Below, in pieces: positions 43,876 to 55,509 of a stretch of 64,000 bases of DNA. Position 1 is the first letter of the stretch. Each line of letters opens with the position of its first letter. The stretch comes from Typhlomys cinereus (lineage: Eukaryota; Chordata; Mammalia; Rodentia; Platacanthomyidae). The notes beneath the pieces are model-generated. The model had not been told where the DNA came from. It saw only the letters and a list, made by a program, of their open reading frames with translations, and ran no database searches. Both the position numbers and the translations under genes were made by a program. The stretch lies in the NCBI GenBank assembly GCA_023101885.1, contig JALPQD010000246.1:2897972-2961971 (forward strand), in the 5' to 3' direction.

Positions 43876-44645
43876 GGTCTGTTTGGTATTTGAACTAAGG
43901 TACTGCTATGGAGCTCAGGTGACCTTAAATTCAGGATCTTTCTTCTCAACCTGTCACACCAAGATTATAGACTGAACTATTATGCCTGACTACTAAACTT
44001 TATTTTAAATCAAGTATCAACTATACTAACAGTACAGTATGAATGTACCCTATCTTGCATGGTCTTTGCATCATGTATAAGTTTTTCATTAATAAATGCA
44101 GTTAATAATGTTCTATGAACTATTTCAGTGACTTGCAATAGTGACTTATAAATGTAGTCCTTTTCTGTACTCAAACATAAACCTTATACTACTAAGACAA
44201 AGTTCATCCAATACTGATAATTTGAAGACCTGGAGTTCCCCAAGACTGTATCATTGTACCCCAAATCTGAAAAATCCAAACCTTGAGAGCTACAGGCCCA
44301 GTTGTTGATTCTAGAAGCTAGAGACTTAAAAGTGTGACCATGGCTAAAAAAAAAACCATAACAAAATAAGACAATAATGACAGATATGTAAGGCTGTAGT
44401 CATTTGGAATAGACTCTGCTGCACATTGTAGACTTCAACCAGCAATGGGTCCAGCACCTGGCAGCTATTATAATCCTTAACTTCTAGCAGTAAAAGTTGT
44501 CTCCTACAGCAGCAGACAACAGCAAGTAGTAAGCAGTTTGACCTTCTGGCGTTACAGTTCTCGTGTGATCCTTGGGTTCCAGGACCCCTAGCTTATAGTA
44601 CCAGGTATAACAACTCTCAGGCCTGGAGTGTGAGATCCTTAGCTT
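43876..44645. other. unassigned sequence
   Basis: Nothing firm. A phrase 'aaatctgaaaaatccaaacc' at 44265 recalls the end of the Tigger-like element at 49719 but is too short. Confidence 0.45.
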
Positions 44646-45095
44646 TTTTCCTGCTTTTATAAGCATATTGAGTACTTGTCCATCCCCCTCCTTCCCATCC
44701 CTCCCTTCCCTTCATCAGTCCCTCCTACTTCCTCCCATCTTCCTGCTGTCTGCTCCTATGGACCCCAGGTTTCACTGGCTTATCTACTCTTGTGGGGGTT
44801 CAGGCCTCTTGTGGCATACAAAGTTGACTCTCTTTGGGCCACTCCACTGACCGGGGTATTTTCCTTCCTCATCCAGCTTTCATCCTCAAAGTTTCCACTG
44901 TGTGTTCTTATCTCTTTGTGTTCCTAGATAGTCTATGGGGACGTATTGGCATGTCAGTCATTATGGAGGTCTGGAAAGGACAAATCTCACTGCAGTGAGT
45001 TCCTAGATGCAGTAGTCCTGCCTTGATTGGAATGTCTTGTCCAACGGTGAACCTTCCCATCTTTAGGTTCTTACAATCTCTCTGCCTCCTTGAAA
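44646..45095 (-). mobile_element. L1 3' UTR, antisense copy
   Basis: 'ataagcatattgagtacttg', a CCCTCC-rich block, 'tgctcctatggaccccaggt', 'tatctactcttgtgggggtt', 'ctatggggacgtattggcat' and 'gtgagttcctagatgcagta' are collinear with 21.89-22.33 kb. The same 3' part recurs in sense at 46.46-46.68 kb. Confidence 0.8.
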
Positions 45096-46459
45096 TCCTT
45101 AGCCTTTGATCGTGGCAAGTGTTGGATTTGTCAGGCTTAAGGTATCAGAAACATTCAGCACTGACAAAACCTCAAGTCATACAGTGTTGGGATGCCAGCT
45201 CTGGATAGCAAACAGTGTTACAGTTGCTGTTCTTAGGGAAGCTCAGGGTCTTTGGCTAGTGACTAAGACCCATGGCTTTTCATCTTCAGTTCGTCACAGC
45301 TTTCACTGTCTCTGTTGTCTCTGCCTCTCACACTTCTACCCTGACCTCTCTCTGGGACCCTCTGCTGACAACATGTGGGAAGCTGTCACGCCTACTCTTG
45401 CTTCTGTCTTCTCAGCTTCATTACTCTCTTCATGTTACCAACTCAGCCTACTCACCTAATGGTAAACTGCAGAACAGACCACTGAAAGAAGCCTTTTACT
45501 GAGCCTAACGTTGTAACTCTCTGGATATGTAAGGATATGTCCCATGCAACTCATCATGAGGTAAACAACGTGCTTATACAACCAGATTGGTACAAATACC
45601 AATCACAAAAGCTCCTCGTGCAAATGAAGGGCCATGCTTGTGCGGATCAGAACCACTCACATTCCACTGGGACTCCCTGCGGGAAGCGTTCTCGCTCTGA
45701 CCAAAAGTGAAACAGATGCAAAGATTCCTGGAGTTCAACAAGGCTGGTGACAGTGAGAAGGCATGTGATGTCATCATTGTTTGGACTGTGCCTGTGAACG
45801 GTGAGCAGCTGTGGTTGCCCCGCAGCTTCCTGCAGTGACCACAGAGTGTGCAAAGCAGCTGGAGTTGGCATAAACTAAGTTGGCTGACATTTGGCTTACG
45901 GTCTGTCACTCAAAGCAGCTGGGATGCCAGGACAGAGTCAGCCAGCTGTTGAGTAGAGGATCATATCATGGAAGCCTCCTTGAACCTCATTCTAAAAGGG
46001 GTGCCTCTGCAGAAAAGGGGTGCCTGCAGAAAAGGTGGTGCTTTAACTGTATTTACCAGTGCCTAACAATGCTAACCTCCTACTCCAGTGCAGTGGGGAG
46101 AGATAAGCCCCTCCAGTCTGTCTGACATTGGGTGCATTCAGAAGCAGAGGAGCTTTATCTTACCCTTCAAAAGTGCATCCAAGGTGTGTCTGTCTTGTCC
46201 ATACATTAGTTTGATGTCTGCTGCAACCAGTGAAACTTCAGTGCCAGACTGGACAATGTGGAGCATCCAGACCTCAGGTTTCCTTCCCATTCCCACAACA
46301 GATCTTTATGCACCGAGTTCAACAATTAATCCATTCAAGTGCTGTGGATTTTACCTTTTTAGTCCAAGACCAGATGTTCTACCTTGTAAACATTTATTTG
46401 TTTACTGATCGGCTCGAAATTTCTCAGATGGTGCTTTCTTCCCTTAAAATTGCCTAGTC
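45096..46459. other. unassigned sequence
   Basis: Between two L1 pieces of opposite orientation. Frames at 45106-45459 (plus, 117 codons), 45574-45909 (minus, 111 codons) and 46088-46408 (plus, 106 codons) have no recognised domain. GC content is above the window average. Confidence 0.5.
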
Positions 46460-46678
46460 AATATCACTGGGGTGGCCTGAAAAGAGGTAACTCTGAGCCC
46501 CACTGGAGCAGATAAGCCAGAGTGAACCCTGGGGTCCATAGGAGCAGACAGGCAGGAGAGTGGGAGGAAGTGGGAGGGAATGGTGATGGATAGGGAGGGA
46601 ATAGAGAAAGGAGGGAGGGAAGCTGCGATGAATACTCAATATGTTTGTAAAAGTAGAAAAAAATAAAAATTAAAAAAA
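46460..46678 (+). mobile_element. L1 3' UTR 3' end (sense)
   Basis: 'gagcagataagccagagtga', 'accctggggtccataggagc', a GGGAGG-rich block, 'atactcaatatgtttgtaaa' and an A-rich tail at 46660-46678. It is the reverse complement of 44.65-44.85 kb, giving the true 3' end of this L1 family in this genome. Confidence 0.8.
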
Positions 46679-47062
46679 TCTCAGCTGAAATGCATGGTTT
46701 TCTAGACAATATCTCCAATTAAATTAGCTGTAAACCTGTTAAAAATTGCCTAGTCACAATCATCTTTGACCTAATCACAATATAGGTCCCATGACACCTG
46801 GCCTTCAGTGTTGTCCTCCACACTGATGCCAGAATGGTCTCTCTGAAATAGAAACTCAAATACTCATCCCAGCTACTTTAAAAACTGCTACCATCATTTC
46901 CTCTTGCTTGGCAGTTGAATAACAAGTGATTCATAAGACCCCATGGTTTCTCCCTATTCTTCCTCCACAGCCATTCCCATCCTGTGCTTTATGCATCCTA
47001 TATGACAGATGAATTCCTGCAGGCCTACATAATAAAAGAGTACATAATTTAATAAAAATTTT
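46679..47062. other. unassigned sequence
   Basis: Nothing recognised. Confidence 0.5.
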
Positions 47063-47445
47063 CCATGTAAGGCTGGGTGATGGCTAGTCAGTACAGTGTT
47101 GTCTATCAACACAAGATGATTTCCTATGCTCAGATTACTGATACTCATATAGAAAGCTAGATATGGTGGCATGCTTCTGTAACCCTGTCACTAGGAGTGA
47201 GATGGTAGAAATGTGATCAAAATAGGCAGATACTTGGAACTCATTTGCCATCCATCCATCCCAGCCAAATCTATAAACTGCAGATTTAGTGAGATATCAC
47301 ACCTCGGAAAATACAGTGGGGAAGAATGAAGGAAAACGCCCAGCATCAACCTCTGGAATCCATACACACGTGCAGACATATGCACCTGCACCTGCATACA
47401 GATGCAGACTCAGACACACACATGCACGCTTGTACGCACATACAC
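47063..47445 (+). mobile_element. B4-type composite SINE, near full length
   Basis: An ID-like head 'aaggctgggtgatggctagt' is followed by 'agctagatatggtggcatgc' and 'ttctgtaaccctgtcactag' (B1-like), 'caaatctataaactgcagat', 'caacctctggaatccataca' and a CA-rich tail with 'gcacctgcacctgcatacag'. Length about 380 bp. Open frames of 68-80 codons across the tail are not genes. Confidence 0.75.
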
Positions 47446-47799
47446 AGATTGCACGAGAATAATAACTCTAAACTTCGGAAAGGAATTGAAGCAGGAGGCT
47501 GTTCACCTGTGTGGAGTGTGCCTGTTTCTGCATGTTCTACTAAGCACTGCTGTATTATCATTTAATACCATGCATTCTCTAAAATTTACAAAAGAGCATG
47601 ATAGTGGATTTTTGGACTGCTTCACGGCATTTTATTGCATTTAAATCCCATTTCAAAGCTATGGATTTGCCCGAATTATCTCAGACGTTAGCTTTAGCTG
47701 TGCCAGTTCCATTTAATGAGGATTTCAATTATATTGCTGTAGGGGAAAGGAAATGATTTATAAAGTACTTGGCTTGTTTTGAAAGTCCACATCAAGACT
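47446..47799. other. unassigned sequence
   Basis: Nothing recognised. Confidence 0.5.
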
Positions 47800-48030
47800 C
47801 ATGTTGAACTTAAATCCCTGTTGTAAGGGATTAAGAGGGTGAAAACTTTATCCTACTATGGTACCTGGAGGCCAGCTTGTTGGGAGGTGATTGGGGTCAC
47901 AGGACCCTGATTCGATCAGAATGTAGCTTTAGAGGAAGAGGAGGAAAGATTGGAGCCAGGATATTCTGCCTCTGCTTATATTGCAGTGTGTCTACATGCT
48001 ACCAGTAAGATCACAGCCAAAGAGCTTAGA
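47800..48030 (+). mobile_element. MaLR-type LTR fragment (MLT1/MST-like)
   Basis: 'atgttgaacttaaatccctg', 'ttgtaagggattaagagggt', 'gttgggaggtgattggggtc' and 'tttagaggaagaggaggaaa' match the first half of MLT1/MST LTRs ('gttgaaatttaatcc', 'attaagaggtgg', 'gggaggtgattaggtca'). Confidence 0.55.
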
Positions 48031-48214
48031 GGAACAGGGAGTTTCATAGTTTTAAGATGTTTAGTTACAGCTCAGTCTGACTTGACAGAAGAGTTTATAA
48101 CAACACCAGGAGCCACAGGAACTGGCCATGTCATATCCACAGGCTTGTTGAGAAAGGGGCAAACCTCACTGGTTAGACAGTGAGTTAGTTCAAAGTATGA
48201 TGCAGAATGCCAAA

Positions 48215-48420
48215 GTTGTTGAACCTGTTCCTCCATCTTGCCCACCTGCTGGGGGGTGGGGGGGATGGTCCCACCCAAGATGGATTGGCTCTTCCTTCCT
48301 ACGTCAATAAGATAATCTCTATAGGCTTAATCAAAGGCTCCCCTTGACTACTAACTCCTCACAAATGTGCATAGAGATCAGTCTTCAGTAGTCGATACCT
48401 ATGTATCTTACTCAGCACCC
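48215..48420 (-). mobile_element. rodent LTR-like dispersed repeat, copy E (minus)
   Basis: The plus strand reads 'catcttgcccacctgctggg', 'ggtcccacccaagatggatt', 'aataagataatctctatagg', 'aaaggctccccttgactact' and 'tcacaaatgtgcatagagat', the reversed 5' part of the family at 1768-2165. 48031-48214, to its left, is unassigned. Confidence 0.65.
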
Positions 48421-49718
48421 TGTGCATTTCACTGTCCTTTGGAAATCTCCAGCAGCACAAAGGACCTCATTAGAATCACTCTCTTTACCCTAGACCTCAG
48501 AACCATGAGTCACAAAAAGCCAGCTCACAGTACACCCCAGTAAATAACCATAGATGCATGGTTTTCTAAAATACTGAGTTCACTTTTCCTGGAAATGAGT
48601 GTTGATCCATGCACTTGTCTTGATCTTGGTCTTTTCCAAGTCTTTACAGAAATTCAGCTAAATCTTTTCATCTACAAACTATAATTTCTCTTTCTGTCAT
48701 ATATCCTATAGAATTTCTTTTTAGTTTTTTTCAAGCCATTGCCTCTGAATTTCTCTTTATGTTTTATAAATTTTAAGGTTCTGAGTTTTAAACTTAAGGG
48801 GTGAATTCAGTAAAACATACAGGGAGCCCATATTCTGATGCTATGAATTTGGGATGATGCCCAGACATTTTTAATGGAGCCACCATGACTGCAGATGTTG
48901 ATGCTGGCTGGGCTCTATGGTCTGTGATCCTCCCTCTGAGACATCCTGTTCTCTAGAACTCTGAGTATACTTTCCTCCATTGATGATTTTAGCCTTGCAC
49001 TTATTGACCCTGTGTGTGTGTGGGGGGTGTACATATGGGCATGTCATGACAGGCATTGGAAGTTCACTGTACCCAGCACACTGGACTCAGTTCTTTCTCC
49101 TGTTATATGGGTGCCAGGAATGGAAATCAGGCTTGACAAACAAGCATCATTACCTGCAAACCCATCTCACCAGGCTTTTTCACTGCTTCTTAAGTTCACG
49201 ATTAACTTTCAGCATTCAAATGTCTACTCCCTCAATTTTTTCTGAAGTTGGAAATGTTTGCCTTGATGTGTTTAATTATGCCCCTCTGCTTGAAAATTAT
49301 CTTTCTTATTGTTTGATGGCCAACTGCTGATATCTTGAAATTGACTTAATACCTTTAATGCATTTTGCATCGTTTCCCATTCTCTAAACAACTTGGCCAT
49401 ATTACAGCCTGCCTTCACGGCTTTTAAAAATGAGTCTGAAATAGAAGTTATTATAACCTCATGATCTGAAAAGATGGAAATTTCTATTTATATGTGTCAA
49501 TTTCAAGTCCTCTGAATCTGGAAATCACCAATTTCCTATATGGCTACTTCTCATTATTAAATTGGACTCAAACTACTTAGTATGTACATTCAAATAGGTG
49601 TCCTTCAGTCCTGATAACTTTACAGGCTCCTATAAATATTTGTCCTCATCTAGTACATTGTCCTGTTTAATGCCATTGTAATTGAAAATCGTGTTTATTC
49701 AACATATTTATTTCTATT
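48421..49718. other. unassigned sequence
   Basis: No transposon or gene recognised. A 116-codon plus frame (48980-49330) overlaps a second in another frame; neither shows a known motif. A 'tgtgtgtgtggggggtgt' patch lies at 49012-49029. Confidence 0.5.
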
Positions 49719-50048
49719 TAGGTTGATCATCCTTTTATCCAAAATGCCTGGGATAAGCGGTATTTCAGATTTGGGGATTTTTTTTTTTAGATTTTTAGAC
49801 TATTTAGACTAAGATGGATTTGGGAATGACTCCCAAATCTAAATACAAGGTCCTTATTGTCTCATGTGCACTTTATATACATACCCTGAAGATGATGGAA
49901 CAAGACCCTTTCCGTGTTCACTCTGTGACCTATCATGTAGTGTCAGCTATGGAATTTTCTACTTGCGGCTCAGGTCAGCTCTCAGAAAGCTTCATAATTT
50001 TAATCATTTCACAGTTTTGGATTTTTTAGATTAAGTAAGTTCAATCTA
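49719..50048. mobile_element. Tigger-like (Tc1/mariner) MITE
   Basis: The left end TAGGTTGATCATCCTTTTAT with 'ccaaaatgcctggg', and the right end whose reverse complement reads TAGATTGAACTTACTTAATC with 'taaaaaatccaaaa', form imperfect terminal inverted repeats bounded by TA. Internal phrases 'tatttcagatttggggattt' and 'ctcccaaatctaaatacaag' match a non-autonomous Tigger-type element I know from mammals. At 330 bp it has no transposase. Confidence 0.65.
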
Positions 50049-50084
50049 TATTTAGATGCATACAATTTTGTTCTGTATAAACGT

Positions 50085-50275
50085 AAGAGAGAACCAGGGA
50101 AGAGAGCTCCTCAGGAGCTCACACCTAAAAACCTGAGTTCATTCCTAGGAACCCAGTGGAGGAAAGAGAAAACAGCCTTCCAAGGTTTGTTCTCTGACCT
50201 CTGCAGTACAATGCATCTCTCTCTCTCTCTCTCTCTCTCTCCCTCTCAAGTAAAGTAAAACATTTAGAGATTAAA
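50085..50275 (+). mobile_element. tRNA-derived SINE (B4/B2-type) with CT tail
   Basis: 'aacctgagttcattcctagg' (B-box region), 'aacccagtggaggaaagaga', 'aaacagccttccaaggtttg' and 'ttctctgacctctgcagtac' followed by a CT run (50215-50242) and an A-rich end. Same body as the reversed copies at 2405 and 12985, but with (CT)n where CA is usual. Confidence 0.7.
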
Positions 50276-50477
50276 ATTAAAATATTATGAAACGGGAGAA
50301 AGTAGAATGGCAAAAAGACTGGAAATGTAATGGATCTGAGATCTTTTCATATGCCATGGAGAATTCATTTTCTTCTCATTTTATGTGTGCTGTTAGAATA
50401 TCTGAATATATAATGCAGATGATACCAGGATTTCTCTGTTTTTTATTCCAATGTTTTTTCTTTCTGTTCTTCCTTGT
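50276..50477. other. unassigned sequence
   Basis: Nothing recognised. Confidence 0.5.
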
Positions 50478-50875
50478 AATGGTGTCTCAACCATTCTTTT
50501 CTGCTGCTGAGACAACACACAAACTCAAGCAACTTAAGGGAAAAAAGGATTTATTTGACTTATAGTTCTAGAGCAGAAATAAGGTCCGTTATGGAGGGAA
50601 TAGCATGACTGGTTGGCAGAAGCTGGTGGAGGTTCAAATCACTGAAGACTGCAGACATCATGTAGATCAAGAGAGCCAGTTGCAAACTGCAAGAGCAGCC
50701 TGCTGCTGGAAGCAGGGCGGGGCTAACCATTCTCCAGGTCCCATCCCTGTGACATGCATTCCTCCAGCAAAGTTCCACCTCTTAAAGATGTCATAACCTT
50801 CTCAAAACTGACAATGGCTAAGGATTGAAACATATGAGCCTGTGTGGAACAGCTCACATTTCAAACCATTACTGA
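50478..50875 (-). mobile_element. rodent LTR-like dispersed repeat, copy G (minus)
   Basis: 'gctgctgagacaacacacaa', 'ctcaagcaacttaagggaaa', 'tttatttgacttatagttct', 'tgctgctggaagcagggcgg', 'cctccagcaaagttccacct' and 'cacatttcaaaccatta' match the copy at 39800-40147 from end to end. Its 5' end (right) abuts the plus-strand copy that begins at 50878. Confidence 0.75.
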
Positions 50876-50877
50876 TG

Positions 50878-51180
50878 GTTAATCTTTATTTTGTCAGATG
50901 GTTAGTACTGAGAAGCACTTAGAAAATTAGTCAAGCACATCTCTGGGTGTGACTGTGGGAAAAGTAACTATGGGAAAATCAGTTTGACATGATTATGGGC
51001 AGCAGACAATAGCATTACACTGTTAGGGGCTCAGATGGAATAAATGGGGAAAAGGGAAGAATCAGTTAAATAAGGCATCTCCTCTCTCTCTCTCTCTCTT
51101 CTCTTTCTTTCTTCACCTTTTCTTCTGGATACCACGATATGAGCTGCTCTGCTCGACTGTTGCTCCAAGTCAACACATGC
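50878..51180 (+). mobile_element. rodent LTR-like dispersed repeat, copy H
   Basis: 'gatggttaatctttattttg', 'actgagaagcacttagaaaa', 'ttagtcaagcacatctctgg', 'gtgtgactgtggg', 'tcagatggaataaatgggga', then a CT run (51078-51104) and 'ataccacgatatgagctgct'. This is the sense strand of the same superfamily as copies A and B, with a better preserved 5' end. Confidence 0.7.
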
Positions 51181-51860
51181 ACATCTCTGAAAGAACTCAC
51201 TGAGTAAAACATTTACATAGTTAGATAAAAATGTGTATTTCTCTTCATTTCTGTGATCTATACAGTTGCAAGTGCATTTGACCTCTTCAGTAATGCACAT
51301 CTACCTGAGAGATATTGCTGCCACAACTATTTAAATAAAAACCCTAATTAAAATATCATGCTGCAGTAGGCTTCCAAAAGACCACTTTTTTCTATAGTGT
51401 TCTTGATTACATCGAAGAGTTCTGTGATCCTAAACTCAGTTCAAAGAAGCATCTTTGCTACCATATTATTGAAGAGAGAGTCTGAAGAGTGACATTTTAC
51501 ATAAAATGTGAACCGGTTATTCACGCTCTTACTCACTAGTCATGCTGGTAAGAACAGAGTTGGGTACCAAAGAGCAAATACTATCACTCAAGGATATATA
51601 TGCTTCAGATACATGTTTGTATACATATACATATTAATGCATGCTAGATTTATATGACACATATTTTAATGACTAAATAAGTTTGAAATCTGCAGTGGCA
51701 GAACATCGGTCCTACTTATAGTGAAGCCAAATAAAGAATGTATTCTACAATTCCTGCTCTGAAAGTACAAGGCACATGAAGGTCAATGCAATTTCATCTT
51801 CACAAACACATCTATTTGAATTTACTTGCTCTCGGAGATATGATGTTTATTCAGTTTTCA
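51181..51860. other. unassigned sequence
   Basis: Nothing recognised beyond possible continuation of copy H to about 51300. Confidence 0.45.
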
Positions 51861-52240
51861 GTTGGTAAGTGTCAGGGTTCTGTTTGTGACAGATTTGCCT
51901 CATAATGGCTAATAAATCTTCTGTGTGTGACCGTCCAGTCTTTTGCAATTGTCTGTGATGATGGATTTTGAACTATCATTTCTTGGTCTGTGGCACCAAG
52001 TGCAAACTTATCTTTCATACTGCTGACTGCAGATCCTTCTCTCTCCCACTTGGGTCTGTCCTTGAAACAGAATGATGTGTGGTGCAAAGCACTGCAGCAA
52101 CATCAGGGATTCACAATGTGCTCCAAGCTGACAGAGGACCTGAGTGATGGTGTCAGCCTTTCCAAACCCACCAGCAGAACCTTCATCTGTGCCTGCCCCA
52201 GACAACAATGACTACTCACTCCACGATATGTCTTGTTCAT
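51861..52240 (-). pseudogene. possible unidentified decayed coding fragment
   Basis: Two adjoining minus-strand frames (52208-52008 and 52087-51872) read through with a shift between them and have a protein-like hydrophilic composition in the second (Lys, Glu, Asp, Ser, Thr well mixed). This could be a fragment of a processed pseudogene. There is no A-tail, no target duplication and no family I recognise, and the plus strand is also open for 73 codons. Chance is equally likely. Confidence 0.2.
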
Positions 52241-52531
52241 CGTCGTTCATGTAAACTCTTCCAATTTGACTTTATCTTCATGGCAGTTCTTTACTGTGGA
52301 CTACCAATGGGAACTGGGAAATGCCATTCTGTGAGGGGACAAGCAAGGCACAGAGGATGAAAAAGGAAAATGTTAGCATGTTTCTCCCCACATATCAAAT
52401 TATAGAACTAAACAGAGTTTGATATTAGTCGAAAGACAACATTTGAGAAACAAGGAGTTGCTTTCTTTGTATTATTTACCTAAGAGGTTCACAACACATT
52501 CAGTAGTTGCCACCTGACATCTGTTTTCATG

Positions 52532-52533
<2 letters not shown>
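52241..52533. other. unassigned sequence
   Basis: Nothing recognised. Confidence 0.5.

Positions 52534-52569
<36 letters not shown>
52534..52569. repeat. (CA)18 microsatellite
   Basis: Perfect CA run, ending in CGTG. No SINE body adjoins it. Confidence 0.98.
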
Positions 52570-52573
<4 letters not shown>

Positions 52574-54165
52574 AAGGAATTCTTAGATAAGAGTTGACTT
52601 GAAAGTTAATAAATACTTTGTCTCTCCTCATTGGCACATAAGCTTGCATAATTTCAGATCACTGCAACCAACAGACATCTCTCATTGGAACTGACAAGAT
52701 TAGTGCCTGGAAGTGTTCATTATAATATGAAAGCTTTCCAGTTTATGAGCATATGAGTTGCAATATATTGTAAGGTCTGAGATCAGGACCGGACTCCACC
52801 TCTATTTATTTCTACAATCCTTAACTTGGTACCTGCCTGGCACATAATAGAAACACAACACAATTTCTTAAATGGAATGATGTCCCTTTAGATAAAGCTA
52901 TTATTCTGGTGTCTAGCAGAATGGAAGAAGAGCATGCAAAGTTCTACAACCTGATGCCATTCATCTAGTGTGGCAGAGAGGAAGTTTGCAGAAGAGTTTG
53001 ATTCATGCATCAGGGTATTCTATAAGACTATTGGCTTATTGCTATAGTATGAAAGTATAATATGAAACTAAGACAAGAAAGGGAAAGGATACAAAATTGT
53101 CTAAGCATATCTACAGGTATTGATTGAACCACTGAAGAGATTTAAAGTAAAAGGAAGCAGTCAGATTCCCAAAACTTATGATGGGATCTAAGTTAAATAG
53201 CTAACCCACCAAAGCATGTAGTTATCATTGAACATCAGCCAATATTAACAAAAAAAAAAAAAAAACCCTGAGCAATGGAGGTTGGAAAACACATTCCTTT
53301 CTCTTTTCCCAACAACAAAAAAAAATCTGAAAATCAGAGACTTGTTAATTTAGATAACAAGAAAGTTGCTTTGCTAGAAAGAGGAAAGTACAGCATAGAA
53401 AGAATTGAGATTTTTAGTTCATTTTTTACTCTTTTAGCTATAGAGCTCAAATATTTAATGAAAATATTGATCACACACTTTGTGGAAAAACCAAGCCTAA
53501 AACTCAGGTTCAGCATCTGAACCTATAAACTAAACCAAAATTACCCAGTGGATAGCATTTGCACCTGAATTTTAACAGGACTCACATGCATAATTGAATT
53601 AAGTACTGCTTATGGAGTTTGCTGGCATGTCTGCTTTAAGAAAAACTAATAGATACAATTTAAAACAACCGCCACTTAGCCAATAGTGCACCTGCTGACA
53701 TTCATCAGATTCTCTTCCTGCTCCAAAGGGCAGTTACTGCAATCAACAGAATGACTACATATCAAAGTGAAATCCCCACCACGGCATCTGAAATATTAAA
53801 AATCCGATTTTTATTGAATGGTAAGATGTCCCAAGATGTGGAAATTGGCCATGTGGCATATTTTTGAAGCACTCAGAAATCAGAGAGAGTCAGCATTCAT
53901 TTGGTAGAGTATTTGAAAAGTCCATATAGATCAACTACTTAATCACACAGTATCTGCTTATGAAAGCAAAAAGCTTTTCAAAACAACATTAGGATGAACA
54001 ATTGTGATTTCTATTTGTGTTTGCTCAGTATAATTTTATACAGTAAAGTGTCACATTCCAAATAGTCAACATGATGATTGTTTTCGTCTGCATTCTTTTG
54101 TGTCACTATCCTCGCTTATAAATACAGAACATTTCCATGTGCTGAGAAATAACTTTTTTCCATTG
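52570..54165. other. unassigned AT-rich sequence
   Basis: A16 run at 53250-53265; a MIR/L2-like phrase 'ggtacctgcctggcacataa' at 52829. Frames at 53275-53520 (plus) and 53334-53516 (minus) face each other and look random. Confidence 0.5.
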
Positions 54166-54485
54166 TTCATGTGGATGTCTGTACAGATGCATGCATGTTT
54201 GTAGTTGTGTTGTGCATGTGAGTCTGCATGTGGATGTGTGCCAAATATCCATAATTAACTTCTACCGCTCTTACACCTTCCTGTTTAAAGCCTAAGTCTC
54301 TAAACAGGGCAAGTCTATTTAGCTCTTTGGCTCCGGGGATATCCCATCTCTACTTCCTAGGGCTAGAATTACAAGCTGGCTACACATGTACGTGGTATTT
54401 TACATGGCATCTAAGGATCCACACGTGCTCTGGTTCTTTAGCTTGTGTGGCAAGTACTTCAATCACTGAGTCAGTTGTCTGAAAA
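54166..54485 (-). mobile_element. B4-type SINE, minus
   Basis: A TG/CATG-rich tail, then 'ctaaacagggcaagtctatt', 'ctagggctagaattacaagc', 'tggcatctaaggatccacac' and 'cactgagtcagttgtctg' follow the reversed B4 order. Diverged. Confidence 0.55.
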
Positions 54486-54630
54486 GTCCAGAAAAAAAAA
54501 CCTTGCATCTTACGCAAAATGGAACATTGAAAAAAGAAAGGATGGACCACATGTTCAAAAGCTTAATGAATGTCAGTAGAAAAACATAATTTGGTCTATT
54601 AATGTTTTGTTCCCATAACACTTCATATAC
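54486..54630. other. unassigned sequence
   Basis: Nothing recognised. Confidence 0.5.
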
Positions 54631-54632
54631 TT

Positions 54633-54672
<40 letters not shown>
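54631..54672. repeat. TATATA-(TG)16 microsatellite
   Basis: Short TA run followed by a perfect TG run. Confidence 0.96.
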
Positions 54673-54674
<2 letters not shown>

Positions 54675-55509
54675 AAACAATCTCATATATCTAAGTTATG
54701 TCATCATTCATTGAACAATTTTTAGAAAATATTCGCCTAACTTTCAACAAAGAAGCTATATATATATAAGAACAGTTGCCTGTATCTCTTCATCAGTCTC
54801 CCTGCTGAAGGTGTGGATAGCTGTAGATGAGAGAGTATGCTACTGACACCTAGTGCTTAGCCATGGAAAATTTCTGCACTTAGGAACATTTCCTTTTTCT
54901 TGGTTAGCGACCGTTAATCAAGTTCTTGTTCACGTGCAGGAAGTGGCAATGATAATATAAGCGCCGTTTCACGCTGCTAAAGACTAAATGGATAACCTTC
55001 CAATATAACCTCTAAACATAATGGAAGCAAACAGACTTGACATTAACATTAAGAGCAAGAGCCGAGAATGCAAGGATCACGGAATGAGAAGCCATATGTT
55101 TGAATTGCATTTTTATTATTCATAAGCAGATACGAAGACCAAAACCTTGTGGCATGCTGACTGAGTCTACTCATTAGGAATGGGCAGGTGATATGGAGCA
55201 TAGAGTTGGGACCTCTGACCTGAGTGGAAAAAAAAAAACCAACAACACAGCTATGGCTCCTTATTAATGCATTGCTTCTGAGAATTTTTCATATCTTAGG
55301 TCAGACCTGGAAATATAATAGAGCCCAGTAGGCAAATAGAGTGAGGAATATATTATAAGGCTTGTCACTTGAATTAGACAGATAAATCTTGGCTGCTTCT
55401 CTCCTTCCACAGGCTAGGAGGAAAACTCTCAGCTCTCAGTATCAGGCCAGACAGAGTATTTCTTTTGTGGAATAATGAGAACAGGACTACAAAATCGCCA
55501 ATGTCAGTT
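54673..55509. other. unassigned sequence
   Basis: Nothing recognised. A11 followed by CC at 55228-55240. Confidence 0.5.

Noticed and set aside
44225..44300. Second Tigger-like fragment
   Set aside because: Only about 20 bases match the end of the element at 49719; no terminal repeat or TA boundary could be found.
45106..45909. Coding exons in the GC-richer segment (117- and 111-codon frames)
   Set aside because: The frames lie on opposite strands, show no known motif, and lie between two L1 fragments. Length is within chance for this GC content.
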